Position numbers and translations under genes: made by a program
DNA from: Nocardia vinacea NBRC 16497
GTDB lineage: Bacteria > Actinomycetota > Actinomycetes > Mycobacteriales > Mycobacteriaceae
Assembly (NCBI RefSeq): GCF_000308835.1
Contig: NZ_BAGN01000105.1
Location: forward strand, 1-41,051
DNA: 41,051 nucleotides
Reading direction: 5' to 3'
In this document: piece by piece, positions 18,201 to 26,395 of the stretch
Layout: every line of letters begins with the position of its first letter
Numbering within the stretch: position 1 is the stretch's first letter
The notes under the pieces: model-generated
Told to the model about the DNA's origin: nothing
The model's input: only the letters and a program-made list of their open reading frames with translations
Database searches by the model: none

Positions 18201-19670
18201 TCACCAGGGCGAGGGCTGGTAGTCCTTGAGGAAGCAGCCGTAGAGGTCGGTGCCGGTTTCGCCTTGGACGATGGGGTCGTAGACGCGGGCGGCGCCGTCC
18301 ACCAGGTCCAGCGGCGCGTGGAAGCCCTCTTCGGCGAGGCGGAGTTTGGTGTAGTGCGGGCGTTCGTCGGTGATCCAGCCGGTGTCCACGGCCGTCATGA
18401 GGATGGCGTCCTGTTCGAACATTTCGCGGGCGCTGGTGCGGGTCAACATGTTCAGCGCGGCCTTGGCCATATTCGTATGGGGGTGGCCGGCACCCTTGTA
18501 CGCGCGGGAGAACTGGCCCTCCATCGCGGAGACGTTCACGACGTATTTGCGGCGGGCCGCGGCGGCGGCCATTGCCGGGCGCAGGCGGGAAACCAGAATG
18601 AACGGCGCTACCGAATTGCACAGCTGGACCTCGAGGAGTTCGGTCGGGTCCACCTCGGCGACGGTCTGCACCCAGCTGTTGGTGTGGGCGAGATCCGGCA
18701 CCAGACCACCGGCGTCGATGGCGATACCGCGCGAAATGCGTTCCGGCGTGGCCGATCCCGCGACCAGCGCCAGCTCCGCCACATCGGCCGAGGACAGCGT
18801 CGGGGTCAGGGATGCGGTGAGTGCGGTGGGGTGCGCCTGCATGGTCTTGCCGAAGGTCACCACATCCGGCAGCGCGCCCGCGGGCAGCGGACCGGATTCG
18901 GCCTCGACCAGCGCGCTGTACGCACCGGGGGAGCGGCGCACGGTCTGGGCGGCATTGTTGATCAGGATATCCAGCGGTCCCTGTGCCGCGACATCATCGG
19001 CGAGCGCGACGACCTGCGCCGGATCCCGCAGATCGATGCCGACGATGCGCAGCCGGTGCAGCCAGTCGGCGCTGTCGTCCATGGCGGCGAAGCGGCGGAT
19101 CGCATCGTTCGGGAAGCGGGTGGTGATGGTGGTGTGCGCCCCGTCGCGCAGTAGCCGCAGCGCGATATACATGCCGATCTTGGCGCGTCCGCCGGTCAGC
19201 AGGGCACGCCGTCCGGCGAGATCGGTACGGGCGTCTCGTTTCGCATGGCTGCTGGCCGCGCAGTCCGGGCAGAGCTGGTGATAGAACGCATCGACCCGGG
19301 TGTAGCGCTGTTTGCAGATATAGCAGGGCCGAGGCCGGAGCAGCGTGCCCGCGCTCGCACCCGCCGCATTCGAGGCCAGCGGAATGCCCGCGGTTTCGTC
19401 ATCGATCCGATTCGGCGATCCGGTCGCAGTCGCCGCGACCACCGCTCGGTCCGCCTCGGCGACCGCATCCCTGGCCACGGTTCGCCTGCGCTGCTTCAAT
19501 TTCTTGAACATATGGCCGACGGCGCGCTGCACCGTGACCGACGCCGGATCGTCCTTGTCCAACTGCCCGGCCTGCTCCAGCACCCGCAGGCAGATCGCCA
19601 GCTCATCGGGGTCGATGGCGGTGCCGCTCGGCGCTGGTGCGGTAGACGTCGACGCGGTGTTCTCGACCAT
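18201..19670 (-). CDS. SDR oxidoreductase with N-terminal zinc-ribbon-like domain
   Basis: 489 residues, about twice the size of a classical SDR. Residues 20-100 are helical; 116-137 form a C-x2-C-x14-C-x2-C zinc-ribbon-like motif (Cys116, 119, 134, 137). The Rossmann domain follows with T-G-G-R-A-K-I-G (159-166) and the N-N-A-A-Q strand (238-242), then an insert of roughly 110 residues before the usual next helix. A Ser (V-S-A, 381) and a Lys (403) sit where the catalytic Ser and Lys should be, but the residue four before the Lys is Thr399, not Tyr. Homologous multidomain SDRs exist in streptomycetes. Cofactor and substrate unknown. Confidence 0.82.
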   Translation of the reverse strand: MVENTASTSTAPAPSGTAIDPDELAICLRVLEQAGQLDKDDPASVTVQRAVGHMFKKLKQRRRTVARDAVAEADRAVVAATATGSPNRIDDETAGIPLASNAAGASAGTLLRPRPCYICKQRYTRVDAFYHQLCPDCAASSHAKRDARTDLAGRRALLTGGRAKIGMYIALRLLRDGAHTTITTRFPNDAIRRFAAMDDSADWLHRLRIVGIDLRDPAQVVALADDVAAQGPLDILINNAAQTVRRSPGAYSALVEAESGPLPAGALPDVVTFGKTMQAHPTALTASLTPTLSSADVAELALVAGSATPERISRGIAIDAGGLVPDLAHTNSWVQTVAEVDPTELLEVQLCNSVAPFILVSRLRPAMAAAAARRKYVVNVSAMEGQFSRAYKGAGHPHTNMAKAALNMLTRTSAREMFEQDAILMTAVDTGWITDERPHYTKLRLAEEGFHAPLDLVDGAARVYDPIVQGETGTDLYGCFLKDYQPSPW

Positions 19671-19736
19671 CGGAATGCGGGTTTATCCTTCGTGAACTGG
19701 GAGGTTGACCCAGTCATTGTCGCATTCGAATGCGGA

Positions 19737-19768
19737 CCGGTCGGCGCGGGCGGTCCCGCACCGACCGG
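19737..19768 (-). terminator. Strong hairpin terminator after SDR or before Pro-rich gene end
   Basis: 14-bp arms (from CCGGTCGG...GCGGG to CCCGC...CCGACCGG) with one mismatch and a CGGT loop, 8 bp past the stop of the Pro/Gln-rich membrane-protein gene (minus strand). No T-run. It should end that transcript before the SDR gene begins. Confidence 0.7.
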
Positions 19769-19775
19769 ACGCCGC

Positions 19776-21110
19776 CTATTTGCGCAGCTTGCTCAAGGTC
19801 GAGGTAGCCGTCTTCTTCAGCAGATCGGTGACCTCGGACGCGCTGAGGATCTTGCCCGGAGACTTCGACGAACTGGACGAATACTGCGACCAGCTGATGT
19901 GGTAGGTGGCCCAGCCGTCGCGCACGGCCAGTGAGACATCGGCCGTCGGATCATCCGACTTGTGCTTACCGGTGATCACATACGCCTCGTCGCCGAGTCC
20001 GGAGATCTTGTCGACCTTCGCGTCCTTGCCGTATTCGCTCTGGGTCCAGGTCTCGTACGACGCGGTGAACTCCGGTCCCGGATTGGTCTGCTTGTGCACC
20101 TGCGCGCTGGTGTAGATCGCGGCGTAGTCGTACTTCTCGCTCGATCCGGACGGGGTGAAGCGGACATCGCAGCCCATCGTATCTACCGCCGCGTGCTTGG
20201 AACCGTCGTGCTTCGGGTAGGTATTGCCCGAGGAATCGGCCTTCGACAGCGTGAAGCCCGCACTGGTGTAGGGCGAGGTGTCGGTGATATCGCAGAGATT
20301 TGCGATGTACTTGTAGCCGCGCAGATCGGCGTCCTTGCTGATATCGGCCTTGCCGGCATCGAAGGCGCCGATCGCGAACATCGCCCCCGCCCATACCGCG
20401 GAGGTGACGACGACCGCGCCGAGCGCCCAAAGCCAGCCTTTGCCACCGGATTTGGGCGGCTGCTGATATCCGGGTGCCTGTTGCTGGTATCCGGGCTGTT
20501 GGAAACCCGATGCGCCCTGCGGGAATCCGGGTGCGGGCTGCTCGAATCCGGGTTGCTGGAACCCGGGCTGCGGGAATCCCGGTGCGGACTGTGGTGCTCC
20601 GGCTTGCGGGAATCCGGGTGTGGCTTGTGGCGCCCCACCCTGCTGGAATCCAGGCGCGGCCTGCGGCGTTACCGGCTGCGGATATGCGGGCGAGGACTGG
20701 TGGTATCCCGGTTGCTGATATCCGGTCCCTGATTGGTATCCGGCGGGTGTGGCTTGTGGTGCTCCGGCCTGCTGGAATCCTGGCGCGGCCTGCGGTGTCC
20801 CCGGCTGCGGATATGCGGGCGAGGACTGGTGGTATCCCGGTTGCTGATATCCGGTCCCCGATTGGTATCCGGCGGGTGTGGCCCCCGGCTGATCGAACGA
20901 CTGCCGAACCATCGTCGGATCAGCGGGCTGCTGCTCGGCTGGGCCTTGCGGTCCCACCACCGGAACCGCGGGCTGTGACGGCAGCTGATACCCCGGCTGC
21001 CCGACCATCGTCGGATCCGATTGTGAATACTGCGGTCCCTGCTGCTGGGGCTGTTCCTGCGCCCACCACGCGTCGTTGGGTTGGTTCTGTTGTTCCCCCG
21101 GTCCGGTCAT
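19776..21110 (-). CDS. Pro/Gln/Gly-rich single-pass membrane protein with extracytoplasmic domain
   Basis: 444 residues in three parts: a disordered cytoplasmic region (1-225) rich in Q, P, G and Y with repeats of the P-G-F/Y-Q-Q type; one membrane segment at about 231-253 (WLWALGAVVVTSAVWAGAMF); and a ~190-residue outer domain with two Cys (about 276 and 316) that could pair, plus a Ser-rich stretch. The disordered part contains a duplicated 43-residue block. Similar layouts occur in actinobacterial envelope proteins, including DUF3558-like lipid-binding types, but no family can be named with confidence. A good hairpin follows the stop. Confidence 0.75.
   Translation of the reverse strand: MTGPGEQQNQPNDAWWAQEQPQQQGPQYSQSDPTMVGQPGYQLPSQPAVPVVGPQGPAEQQPADPTMVRQSFDQPGATPAGYQSGTGYQQPGYHQSSPAYPQPGTPQAAPGFQQAGAPQATPAGYQSGTGYQQPGYHQSSPAYPQPVTPQAAPGFQQGGAPQATPGFPQAGAPQSAPGFPQPGFQQPGFEQPAPGFPQGASGFQQPGYQQQAPGYQQPPKSGGKGWLWALGAVVVTSAVWAGAMFAIGAFDAGKADISKDADLRGYKYIANLCDITDTSPYTSAGFTLSKADSSGNTYPKHDGSKHAAVDTMGCDVRFTPSGSSEKYDYAAIYTSAQVHKQTNPGPEFTASYETWTQSEYGKDAKVDKISGLGDEAYVITGKHKSDDPTADVSLAVRDGWATYHISWSQYSSSSSKSPGKILSASEVTDLLKKTATSTLSKLRK
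20641..20882. repeat. 129-bp tandem duplication inside the Pro-rich gene
   Basis: The stretch starting at 20641 recurs at 20770 with only a few substitutions for about 113 bp; the period of 129 bp is 43 codons, so the frame is kept. The near identity points to recent duplication or copy-number slippage. Confidence 0.85.
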
Positions 21111-21146
21111 GCGCGCAAAGTACCACCCCGTCCGATTTCCCGGCCA

Positions 21147-21161
21147 CCCACCGTTGGTGGG
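21147..21161 (-). terminator. Small hairpin after the EphD-like hydrolase gene
   Basis: CCCACC-GTT-GGTGGG, 11 bp beyond the stop of the minus-strand hydrolase gene and upstream of the Pro-rich gene. Short stem, so moderate support. Confidence 0.45.
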
Positions 21162-21171
21162 ATATGCGCGG

Positions 21172-22107
21172 TCACTGCGGGATGCTGGCGTTCGCCGCGC
21201 GCAGATCCTCGACGAAGTTCGCGATGGCCTCGGCCACGAGCAGCGGCTCGGTCACCGGCAGCCAGTGATCGGCCGGAATCGGGCAGCGCCACAGTCGATC
21301 CACCCAACGTGCGCTGCCGTAGTAGAGGAACGGGGGCACCAGCACGTCGGTGGTGTCCACGACGAGTTGCACCGGAACCGCGGTGGTGCGCTCACGCGGC
21401 CGCAGCAGATGATGCGCCAGGTTGGCGACGGCGATCCGGGCGCCCGCGGCCAGATCCGTGCGCCAGGTCGGTGCGATCGGCGCGTACATCCGAGCGACGC
21501 CGCCGAGCTGTTCGATCAACCAGGTACGCACCCGCGGCGGATAAGCGATCCGTCGCGCCGCGGTCTGGGCCGTTCCGACTCCGTGCCGCCAGAATTTCCG
21601 GTCGGCGATCAGCTCCAGCGCTCGGCGCGGTTGACCGGCCAATTCGCGCAGTGTCATGCCGACGTGATCGAGATTCGGGCCCGCGACGGCGGTGAACGAG
21701 GCGATCCGGGTATTGGCGCGCGAATCGCAGACCGCCTCCCACACCTGCACCGCACCCCAGCCGTGTCCGCAGACGTGCACCGGCCGCTTCGGACTGATCG
21801 CATCGATCAGCGCGAAGAAGTCCTCGGCCAGGTGACCGAGTCGATAGTCCTGCGGCACACCGGGTTTCGCCGATCCACCGTGCCCGCGCACGTCATAGGC
21901 GATGACCCGGAAGCCGTCGGCCAGCAGCGTCGCCACCGCGGACCAGACCAGGTGGGTATCGGAGAGCCCGTGCACCAAGACGAGCGGTTCCGCGCTGCGA
22001 TCGCCCCATTCGAAGACGGCCAGCTCACCATTCGCGCCGGGCACCGTGCAGTGGCGGTGTGGGCGCTGGATGCCGGTCGGGTCGGGGGAGTCGAGCTGTT
22101 CGGTCAT
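21172..22107 (-). CDS. EphD-like alpha/beta hydrolase lacking the nucleophile
   Basis: 311 residues from ATG 22107 (GAGG 8 bases upstream). Fold landmarks: V-H-G oxyanion loop (L-V-L-V-H-G-L-S-D), Y-D-V-R-G-H-G, and the AGPNLDHVG segment after strand beta6, all as in the N-terminal hydrolase part of mycobacterial EphD (epoxide hydrolase fused to an SDR). The nucleophile elbow reads G-H-G-W-G (114-118): Gly116 (codon GGC) stands where Asp or Ser is needed. A late D-H-W (about 287) keeps the His. The SDR half is absent. It may be inactive or act as a binding or regulatory protein. Divergent from a TetR gene with shared operators. Confidence 0.82.
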   Translation of the reverse strand: MTEQLDSPDPTGIQRPHRHCTVPGANGELAVFEWGDRSAEPLVLVHGLSDTHLVWSAVATLLADGFRVIAYDVRGHGGSAKPGVPQDYRLGHLAEDFFALIDAISPKRPVHVCGHGWGAVQVWEAVCDSRANTRIASFTAVAGPNLDHVGMTLRELAGQPRRALELIADRKFWRHGVGTAQTAARRIAYPPRVRTWLIEQLGGVARMYAPIAPTWRTDLAAGARIAVANLAHHLLRPRERTTAVPVQLVVDTTDVLVPPFLYYGSARWVDRLWRCPIPADHWLPVTEPLLVAEAIANFVEDLRAANASIPQ

Positions 22108-22141
22108 CTGCTTGCCTCGATCGATGCGCTGGGTGCCGCGT

Positions 22142-22154
22142 GTACCGCCGGTAC
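22142..22154. promoter_or_regulatory. TetR operator copy 1
   Basis: GTACCG-C-CGGTAC, a perfect 13-bp odd palindrome followed by GTG; 34 bp upstream of the hydrolase ATG. The same 13 bp recur at 22260. Confidence 0.7.
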
Positions 22155-22163
22155 GTGATCCGA

Positions 22164-22174
22164 TACTGACAGTA
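22164..22174. promoter_or_regulatory. Degenerate third operator
   Basis: TACTG-A-CAGTA, an odd palindrome followed by CGT. Aligned with the two perfect sites it keeps the TAC..GTACGT frame and differs at symmetric positions, so it may be a weaker site for the same regulator. Confidence 0.45.
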
Positions 22175-22259
22175 CGTATTGCCCGAAGCAATGGATTGAA
22201 ACCGCGACCGGCTATGAGGTCGGTCACCCATAACCCGGGTGCTTCCGGCTCAACAGGGC

Positions 22260-22272
22260 GTACCGCCGGTAC
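22260..22272. promoter_or_regulatory. TetR operator copy 2
   Basis: Same palindrome as at 22142, followed again by GTG and ending 15 bp before the ATG of the TetR gene. Binding here would block initiation, especially if the TetR message is leaderless. Confidence 0.7.
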
Positions 22273-22287
22273 GTGTATGCTCCGGCC

Positions 22288-22992
22288 ATGGCCCGTTCGG
22301 ACAGATCTGCCGGATCAGCGCCGCGGACGATCACCCGCGAGGAGATTGTCGACGCCGCCATTCGGGTGATCGACCGGGATGGTCCGCGCCCGAGCATGGA
22401 CGACATCGCGCGCGAGGCCCGGATCACCAAACCGCGCCTGTACCGCCAGTTCGCCGACAAGGCTGATCTCTACACCGAAATCGGCGACCGGATGGCCGGT
22501 TCCGTCGCCGCCGGCGCGGGCAGCGATCTGATGCTGATGCTGCAACCGCCCCGGGTCGCGCTGCACCGCGTGCTCGCCGGCTATGCCGACAGTATTCTCC
22601 AGCACCCCAACGTCTTTCGGTTCCTCGGCCAGGCGCACATCACCCAGTACTCCGACGGTTCGGTACTGCAATTCGATCTCGGCCGCGCGGCCGCGAGCCG
22701 CGTCGCCGGCCAGGCGCGCGAGATCGCCGAATCCATTCCGATCGATGCCACCGGCATCGACTATCTGGCCCGCGCGGTCGTCGGCGTAGTCGTCGCGATC
22801 ACCGACCTGTGGCTGGGTGACGCGGATCCCTGCCGTCTCGACGACACCGCCGAATTCGTCGACCAGGCAACCGAATTCGTCTGGGGTCTGATCGATGGAT
22901 TCCTGCGCCGCCAGGGCATCTCGGCCGATCCGGACACCCCGATCTTCACCGCCCTCGCGGCCGTAAACCAGGCGCAGCGGCCGACCGGCTGA
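22288..22992 (+). CDS. TetR-family transcriptional regulator
   Basis: 234 residues from ATG 22288. An in-frame GTG at 22273 would add five residues but directly abuts the operator, so the ATG is preferred; no RBS is seen, which fits a leaderless message. The HTH lies at about 15-62 (T-R-E-E-I-V-D-A-A-I, S-M-D-D-I-A-R-E-A-R-I-T-K-P-R-L-Y-R-Q-F). The C-terminal domain has the long helices of TetR regulators of lipid or hydrophobic-ligand metabolism. Two copies of a perfect palindrome flank the divergent promoter, so it should repress itself and the EphD-like gene. Confidence 0.92.
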   Translation: MARSDRSAGSAPRTITREEIVDAAIRVIDRDGPRPSMDDIAREARITKPRLYRQFADKADLYTEIGDRMAGSVAAGAGSDLMLMLQPPRVALHRVLAGYADSILQHPNVFRFLGQAHITQYSDGSVLQFDLGRAAASRVAGQAREIAESIPIDATGIDYLARAVVGVVVAITDLWLGDADPCRLDDTAEFVDQATEFVWGLIDGFLRRQGISADPDTPIFTALAAVNQAQRPTG

Positions 22993-23124
22993 TCCGCTTC
23001 CGCCCTCGTAAACCCACCTCGACCCGCCGTGCGTCCGCTTTGTTGACATCATGCCAATAGTGCGCCAATCTGATGACGAGACGCGGGTGCGACAGGCCCG
23101 CGCGATCGAGCAAAGGATTCTGCG

Positions 23125-24270
23125 ATGGCACGCGCGGCATGGAGTGACGACGAGGTCGAGGCGGTCCGGGAGCTGGCGCGAAATTTCTTCGAGAAGGAAG
23201 TCGTCCCGCACGAGGAGAAGTTCGTCGCGCAGGGACATCCCGACCGCGCCCTGTACAACCGGGCCGGCGAACTCGGCCTGCTGTGTACCGCGACCCCGAC
23301 CGAATACGGCGGCGGTGGCGGCACTTTCGCGCACGAGGCCGCCATCATCGAGGAACAGGCCTTCGCGGGTGACGGCTCGATGGGTATGGCCGTGCACACC
23401 TCGATCATCGCGCCATATATCCAGCACTTCGGTACCGAAGACCTCAAGCGGCGGGTGCTGCCCAAGGCCGCGACCGGCGAAATGGTGCTCTCCATCGGCA
23501 TGACCGAACCGGGCACCGGCTCGGATCTGCAGAACATCAAGACCCGCGCGGTCCGTGAGGGCGACGAATACGTCATCACCGGCTCGAAGATCTTCATCAC
23601 CAACGGCTGGCTCTGTGACGGCATCCTCATCGCCGCCAAGACCGATCCGACCAAGGGCGCGGCAGGTGTTTCGCTGATCTTTGCCGAGGTGGGTGACGAC
23701 ACTCCGGGTTTCAAGCGCGGCCGCATCCTGAACAAGATCGGCGGCAAGGCCCAGGACACCGCGGAGCTGTTCTTCGACGGACTACGCGTGCCCGCCTCGA
23801 ATCTGCTCGGCGAGGCCGAGGGCCAGGGCTTCTATCAGATGATGCAGCTGCTGGCCCAGGAACGATTGGTCACCGCCATCATCGCTGTCGCGATGATGGA
23901 GAAGGCGGTGCAGTTGACCGTCGACTACACCAAGGGGCGCGAGGCCTTCGGCAAGCCGCTGTTCGCGATGCAGAACACCAAATTCGAGATGGCCGAATGC
24001 GCGACCATCGCCAAGGTCAGCCGGATCTTCCTCGACGACTGCATCGGCAAACATCTGCGCGGCGAACTCGATATTCCCACGGCTGCGATGTCGAAGTACT
24101 GGCTGACCGACCAACTCGGTATTGTGGTCGATCGCTGCCTGCAACTGTTCGGCGGCTACGGCTATATGACGGAGTATCCGATTTCCCAGCTCTACACTGG
24201 TGCCCGCGTGCTGCGCATCCTCGCGGGCAGCAACGAGGTTATGAAGGATCTCATTGCCAGGTCACTCTGA
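23125..24270 (+). CDS. Acyl-CoA dehydrogenase (long-chain/isovaleryl-type catalytic Glu)
   Basis: 381 residues, standard ACAD length. FAD flavoenzyme for the alpha,beta-dehydrogenation of acyl-CoA. Signatures: M-T-E-P-G-T-G-S-D (about 130-138), I-T-N-G-W (FAD/substrate), G-R-E-A-F-G-K-P in helix G-H and the C-terminal GGYGYMTEYP...ILAGSNEVMKDLI. The usual C-terminal Y-E-G-T Glu is absent (L-A-G-S-N), while Q-E-R-L in helix G is present, as in long-chain and isovaleryl-CoA dehydrogenases where that Glu is the base. RBS AAAGGA before the ATG. A TetR gene follows with overlap, so substrate-linked control is likely. Confidence 0.93.
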   Translation: MARAAWSDDEVEAVRELARNFFEKEVVPHEEKFVAQGHPDRALYNRAGELGLLCTATPTEYGGGGGTFAHEAAIIEEQAFAGDGSMGMAVHTSIIAPYIQHFGTEDLKRRVLPKAATGEMVLSIGMTEPGTGSDLQNIKTRAVREGDEYVITGSKIFITNGWLCDGILIAAKTDPTKGAAGVSLIFAEVGDDTPGFKRGRILNKIGGKAQDTAELFFDGLRVPASNLLGEAEGQGFYQMMQLLAQERLVTAIIAVAMMEKAVQLTVDYTKGREAFGKPLFAMQNTKFEMAECATIAKVSRIFLDDCIGKHLRGELDIPTAAMSKYWLTDQLGIVVDRCLQLFGGYGYMTEYPISQLYTGARVLRILAGSNEVMKDLIARSL

Positions 24271-24925
24271 GGTCACCGCTAGCGACCGCTTGCCGGTCAC
24301 TCGAAACGACACCGAGGCGCAGCCGCGCAGGCGCAGGCTGGAACCGGACGAGCGACGCGCACAGATCCTGGAGTGCGCGATCGACATGTTCGGCGAGCGG
24401 CCCTACGCGGCGGTCTCCACCGCGGAACTCGCGCAGCGGGCCGGGGTCGCGCGCGGGCTGATCAACCATTACTTCGGCAATAAGCGCGACCTGTATCTCG
24501 CGGTCGTGCGCCGGATGGTCACCCTGCCCCGCCTGGACGATATGGTCGCGCCGACCGGCACCGATCGCGAACGCGTCGATGCGAGTGTGCACTGGCTGCT
24601 GGATGTGATCTCCGAACACGGCAGCACCTGGGTCAAGGTGACCAGTCACGAGGGCGTAGGTGACGATCCCGAGGTGCAGCAGATCCTGGATCAGGCCGAT
24701 GACGCGGCCGCCGAGCGGATGCTGCTGATGGTCGGGCGCGCGGATTCGGCCCACAGTGCGCAATTGCGCGCCATGGTCCGCGCATTCGGTGGGTTGGTGA
24801 AAGTCGCGGGCCGAGAATGGATCACCCGCGGCGCCCTCACCCGCGAGCAGGTGCACGCGCTGCTGTCCGACATGCTGATGACGCTGGTGACCGAAACCAT
24901 GCCGAAGGTGGATCCCGGGCACTAA
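24254..24925 (+). CDS. TetR-family regulator overlapping the acyl-CoA dehydrogenase gene
   Basis: 223 residues if the TTG at 24254 is used; a second TTG at 24290 would give 211. No ATG or GTG lies before the HTH, so a rare TTG start is needed. HTH at about 30-78 (A-Q-I-L-E-C-A-I-D-M-F-G, S-T-A-E-L-A-Q-R-A-G-V-A-R-G-L-I-N-H-Y-F-G-N-K). The first choice overlaps the last 17 bases of the dehydrogenase gene and gives translational coupling. Probably regulates fatty acid or acyl-CoA genes including its neighbour. The 3' end overlaps a convergent small membrane-protein gene by four bases. Confidence 0.85.
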   Translation: MPGHSEVTASDRLPVTRNDTEAQPRRRRLEPDERRAQILECAIDMFGERPYAAVSTAELAQRAGVARGLINHYFGNKRDLYLAVVRRMVTLPRLDDMVAPTGTDRERVDASVHWLLDVISEHGSTWVKVTSHEGVGDDPEVQQILDQADDAAAERMLLMVGRADSAHSAQLRAMVRAFGGLVKVAGREWITRGALTREQVHALLSDMLMTLVTETMPKVDPGH

Positions 24926-25308
24926 CTGTGCGGCGTGGGCTGTTTCGGCAATTCCGAAGGCCTTTTACTCGGCGCGATCCGACGCTCGGTGGCGCTGTAG
25001 CGGACGCGCCGCACATGCCCGGGGGCGTGCCCGGTGCGGCCGTACTTCCGCTCGATCACTTCCTCGCGGTGATGCTCGACCAGCAGTGCGCCGATTCCGG
25101 AGATCCACAATGCGGCGGTCACTATCGCACCGATCCGGGTCCAGCCGATGAAGCCGTAACCGGCCGCGGTGAGTGTGCACGCCATGGCGACGATGCCGAG
25201 CGCGCACAGAATGATGCCGGGCACGTTGTAGTCGTCACCGAGTAGATCGCCCGCGTGAGAATGCCACGGCCGCCCTTGTTGTCCTTTCGAACCGGATTCA
25301 CCGCGCAT
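24922..25308 (-). CDS. Small two-span membrane protein of unknown function
   Basis: 128 residues from ATG 25308 (RBS GGAGGG directly upstream). A polar N-terminus (1-27, with S-H-A-G-D-L-L-G-D-D-Y-N) precedes two hydrophobic segments (about 31-52 and 58-76), then a strongly basic cytoplasmic tail with R-K-Y, R-R-V-R-Y and K-R-P. Resembles small actinobacterial membrane proteins without assigned function. Convergent overlap with the TetR gene. Confidence 0.7.
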   Translation of the reverse strand: MRGESGSKGQQGRPWHSHAGDLLGDDYNVPGIILCALGIVAMACTLTAAGYGFIGWTRIGAIVTAALWISGIGALLVEHHREEVIERKYGRTGHAPGHVRRVRYSATERRIAPSKRPSELPKQPTPHS

Positions 25309-25622
25309 GCATCCCTCCTCTGCTGACGTCACCGCATGGGGTCGGTCCCGAGACCAGCATGTACCTCGACGGCGCGCGGCGCGAGTGGTGTTTGCCGGTT
25401 TGTTACTCCGGTGCTCGAATCGCACTGTCCCGAATCCGGTCGCCCCGGGGCCGAGTAGAGGCCGAGTTGACATGGCGGCGTTCGCGATTACGGTTTGATG
25501 ACAATTGATCGGCCGTTTCGGATGATGTTGCGGCCGTCGGCCCCTATCCTTTGTCGGTATCGGGGCGGGTCCGGGCAGTTCGAGGTTCCTGCGCGGTTTG
25601 GTGGTGTGGAAGAGGGACCTGG
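25309..25622. other. 314-bp divergent intergenic region
   Basis: Separates the small membrane-protein gene (minus) from the DUF4190-like gene (plus). It holds both promoters and RBSs (GGAGGG at the left edge, AGAGGGACCTGG at the right). No inverted repeat long enough to call and no RNA gene seen. AT content rises around 25480-25560. Confidence 0.4.
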
Positions 25623-26384
25623 ATGGCACGGACGGATAACCGTGAGCGCGAACGCTGGCCGGAGGCACAGCCGGAGGAGTACGAGGCGGAGACCGGAGCG
25701 ATCGGCCGGTGGCCGGATCCGGATCCCAACGACCGCTGGCCGGAGGTCGAGCCGCCGGCCCGGCGTGCTACCCGGGCCGGTCGCCTACGGGTCGAGGTTC
25801 CGCCCATTGTCAATCCGTATGCGATCGTCGCGTTGGTGGCCGCGCTGCTCGGCCTTTTTCCGGTCGCGATCGTCTTCGGGTTCATCGCCTTCAGCCATCC
25901 GCGTGGCAAGACGATGGCGGTGTGCGCACTGCTGCTCGGTGTGATCGAGGTCGTCGCTATCGCCGGATACGTCGTGCTGTCCGGCAGCAACTTCTCCGAC
26001 GCGCTGTCCGGGATGAACCGGACCCCGGTCGTATCGAGTGTCGCGCTGCCCTCCACCATCGCCCAGACCGCCATCCCGCAGCCCTCGGTGGCTCCGACCG
26101 TCGTCGCACCCCCGGGGACCTCGGCCGCAGCGTCGACGAGCCAGGTGACTCCGAAGAAGGGCACGGTGTGCACCGAGCCGGGCCGCATCGGCACGGGGGC
26201 CGACGGCAACACCCTGCTGTGCCTGGCCAGCGGCGGTGTCTACCAGTGGAACGGTCCGTACACCGTCGGCGGCACCGTCGCGGAGCCGGGGACCAAATGC
26301 GACGGTTCGGCGAAGAGTGCCCGCACCGCGGATGGGCGGGCAGTGACGTGTGAGAGCAAAGTCTGGGTGCTCTGGACCGAATAG
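25623..26384 (+). CDS. DUF4190-like membrane protein with extracytoplasmic Cys-containing tail
   Basis: 253 residues from ATG 25623 (AGAGGGACC upstream). Residues 1-60 are acidic with three W-P repeats (R-W-P-E, R-W-P-D, R-W-P-E). Two membrane helices follow (about 66-90 and 97-122) with the G-x-I-A-F-x-H turn of DUF4190. The rest is outside: a Pro/Ala/Ser linker (130-180) and a compact domain with four Cys (about 186, 200, 226, 244) that could form two disulfides. Function unknown. Confidence 0.75.
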   Translation: MARTDNRERERWPEAQPEEYEAETGAIGRWPDPDPNDRWPEVEPPARRATRAGRLRVEVPPIVNPYAIVALVAALLGLFPVAIVFGFIAFSHPRGKTMAVCALLLGVIEVVAIAGYVVLSGSNFSDALSGMNRTPVVSSVALPSTIAQTAIPQPSVAPTVVAPPGTSAAASTSQVTPKKGTVCTEPGRIGTGADGNTLLCLASGGVYQWNGPYTVGGTVAEPGTKCDGSAKSARTADGRAVTCESKVWVLWTE

Positions 26385-26395
26385 CCTCCCAGTAG

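Noticed and set aside
20641..20882. Possible CRISPR-like repeat array
   Set aside because: Only two copies, 129-bp period, in frame within a gene, no short repeats with unique spacers.
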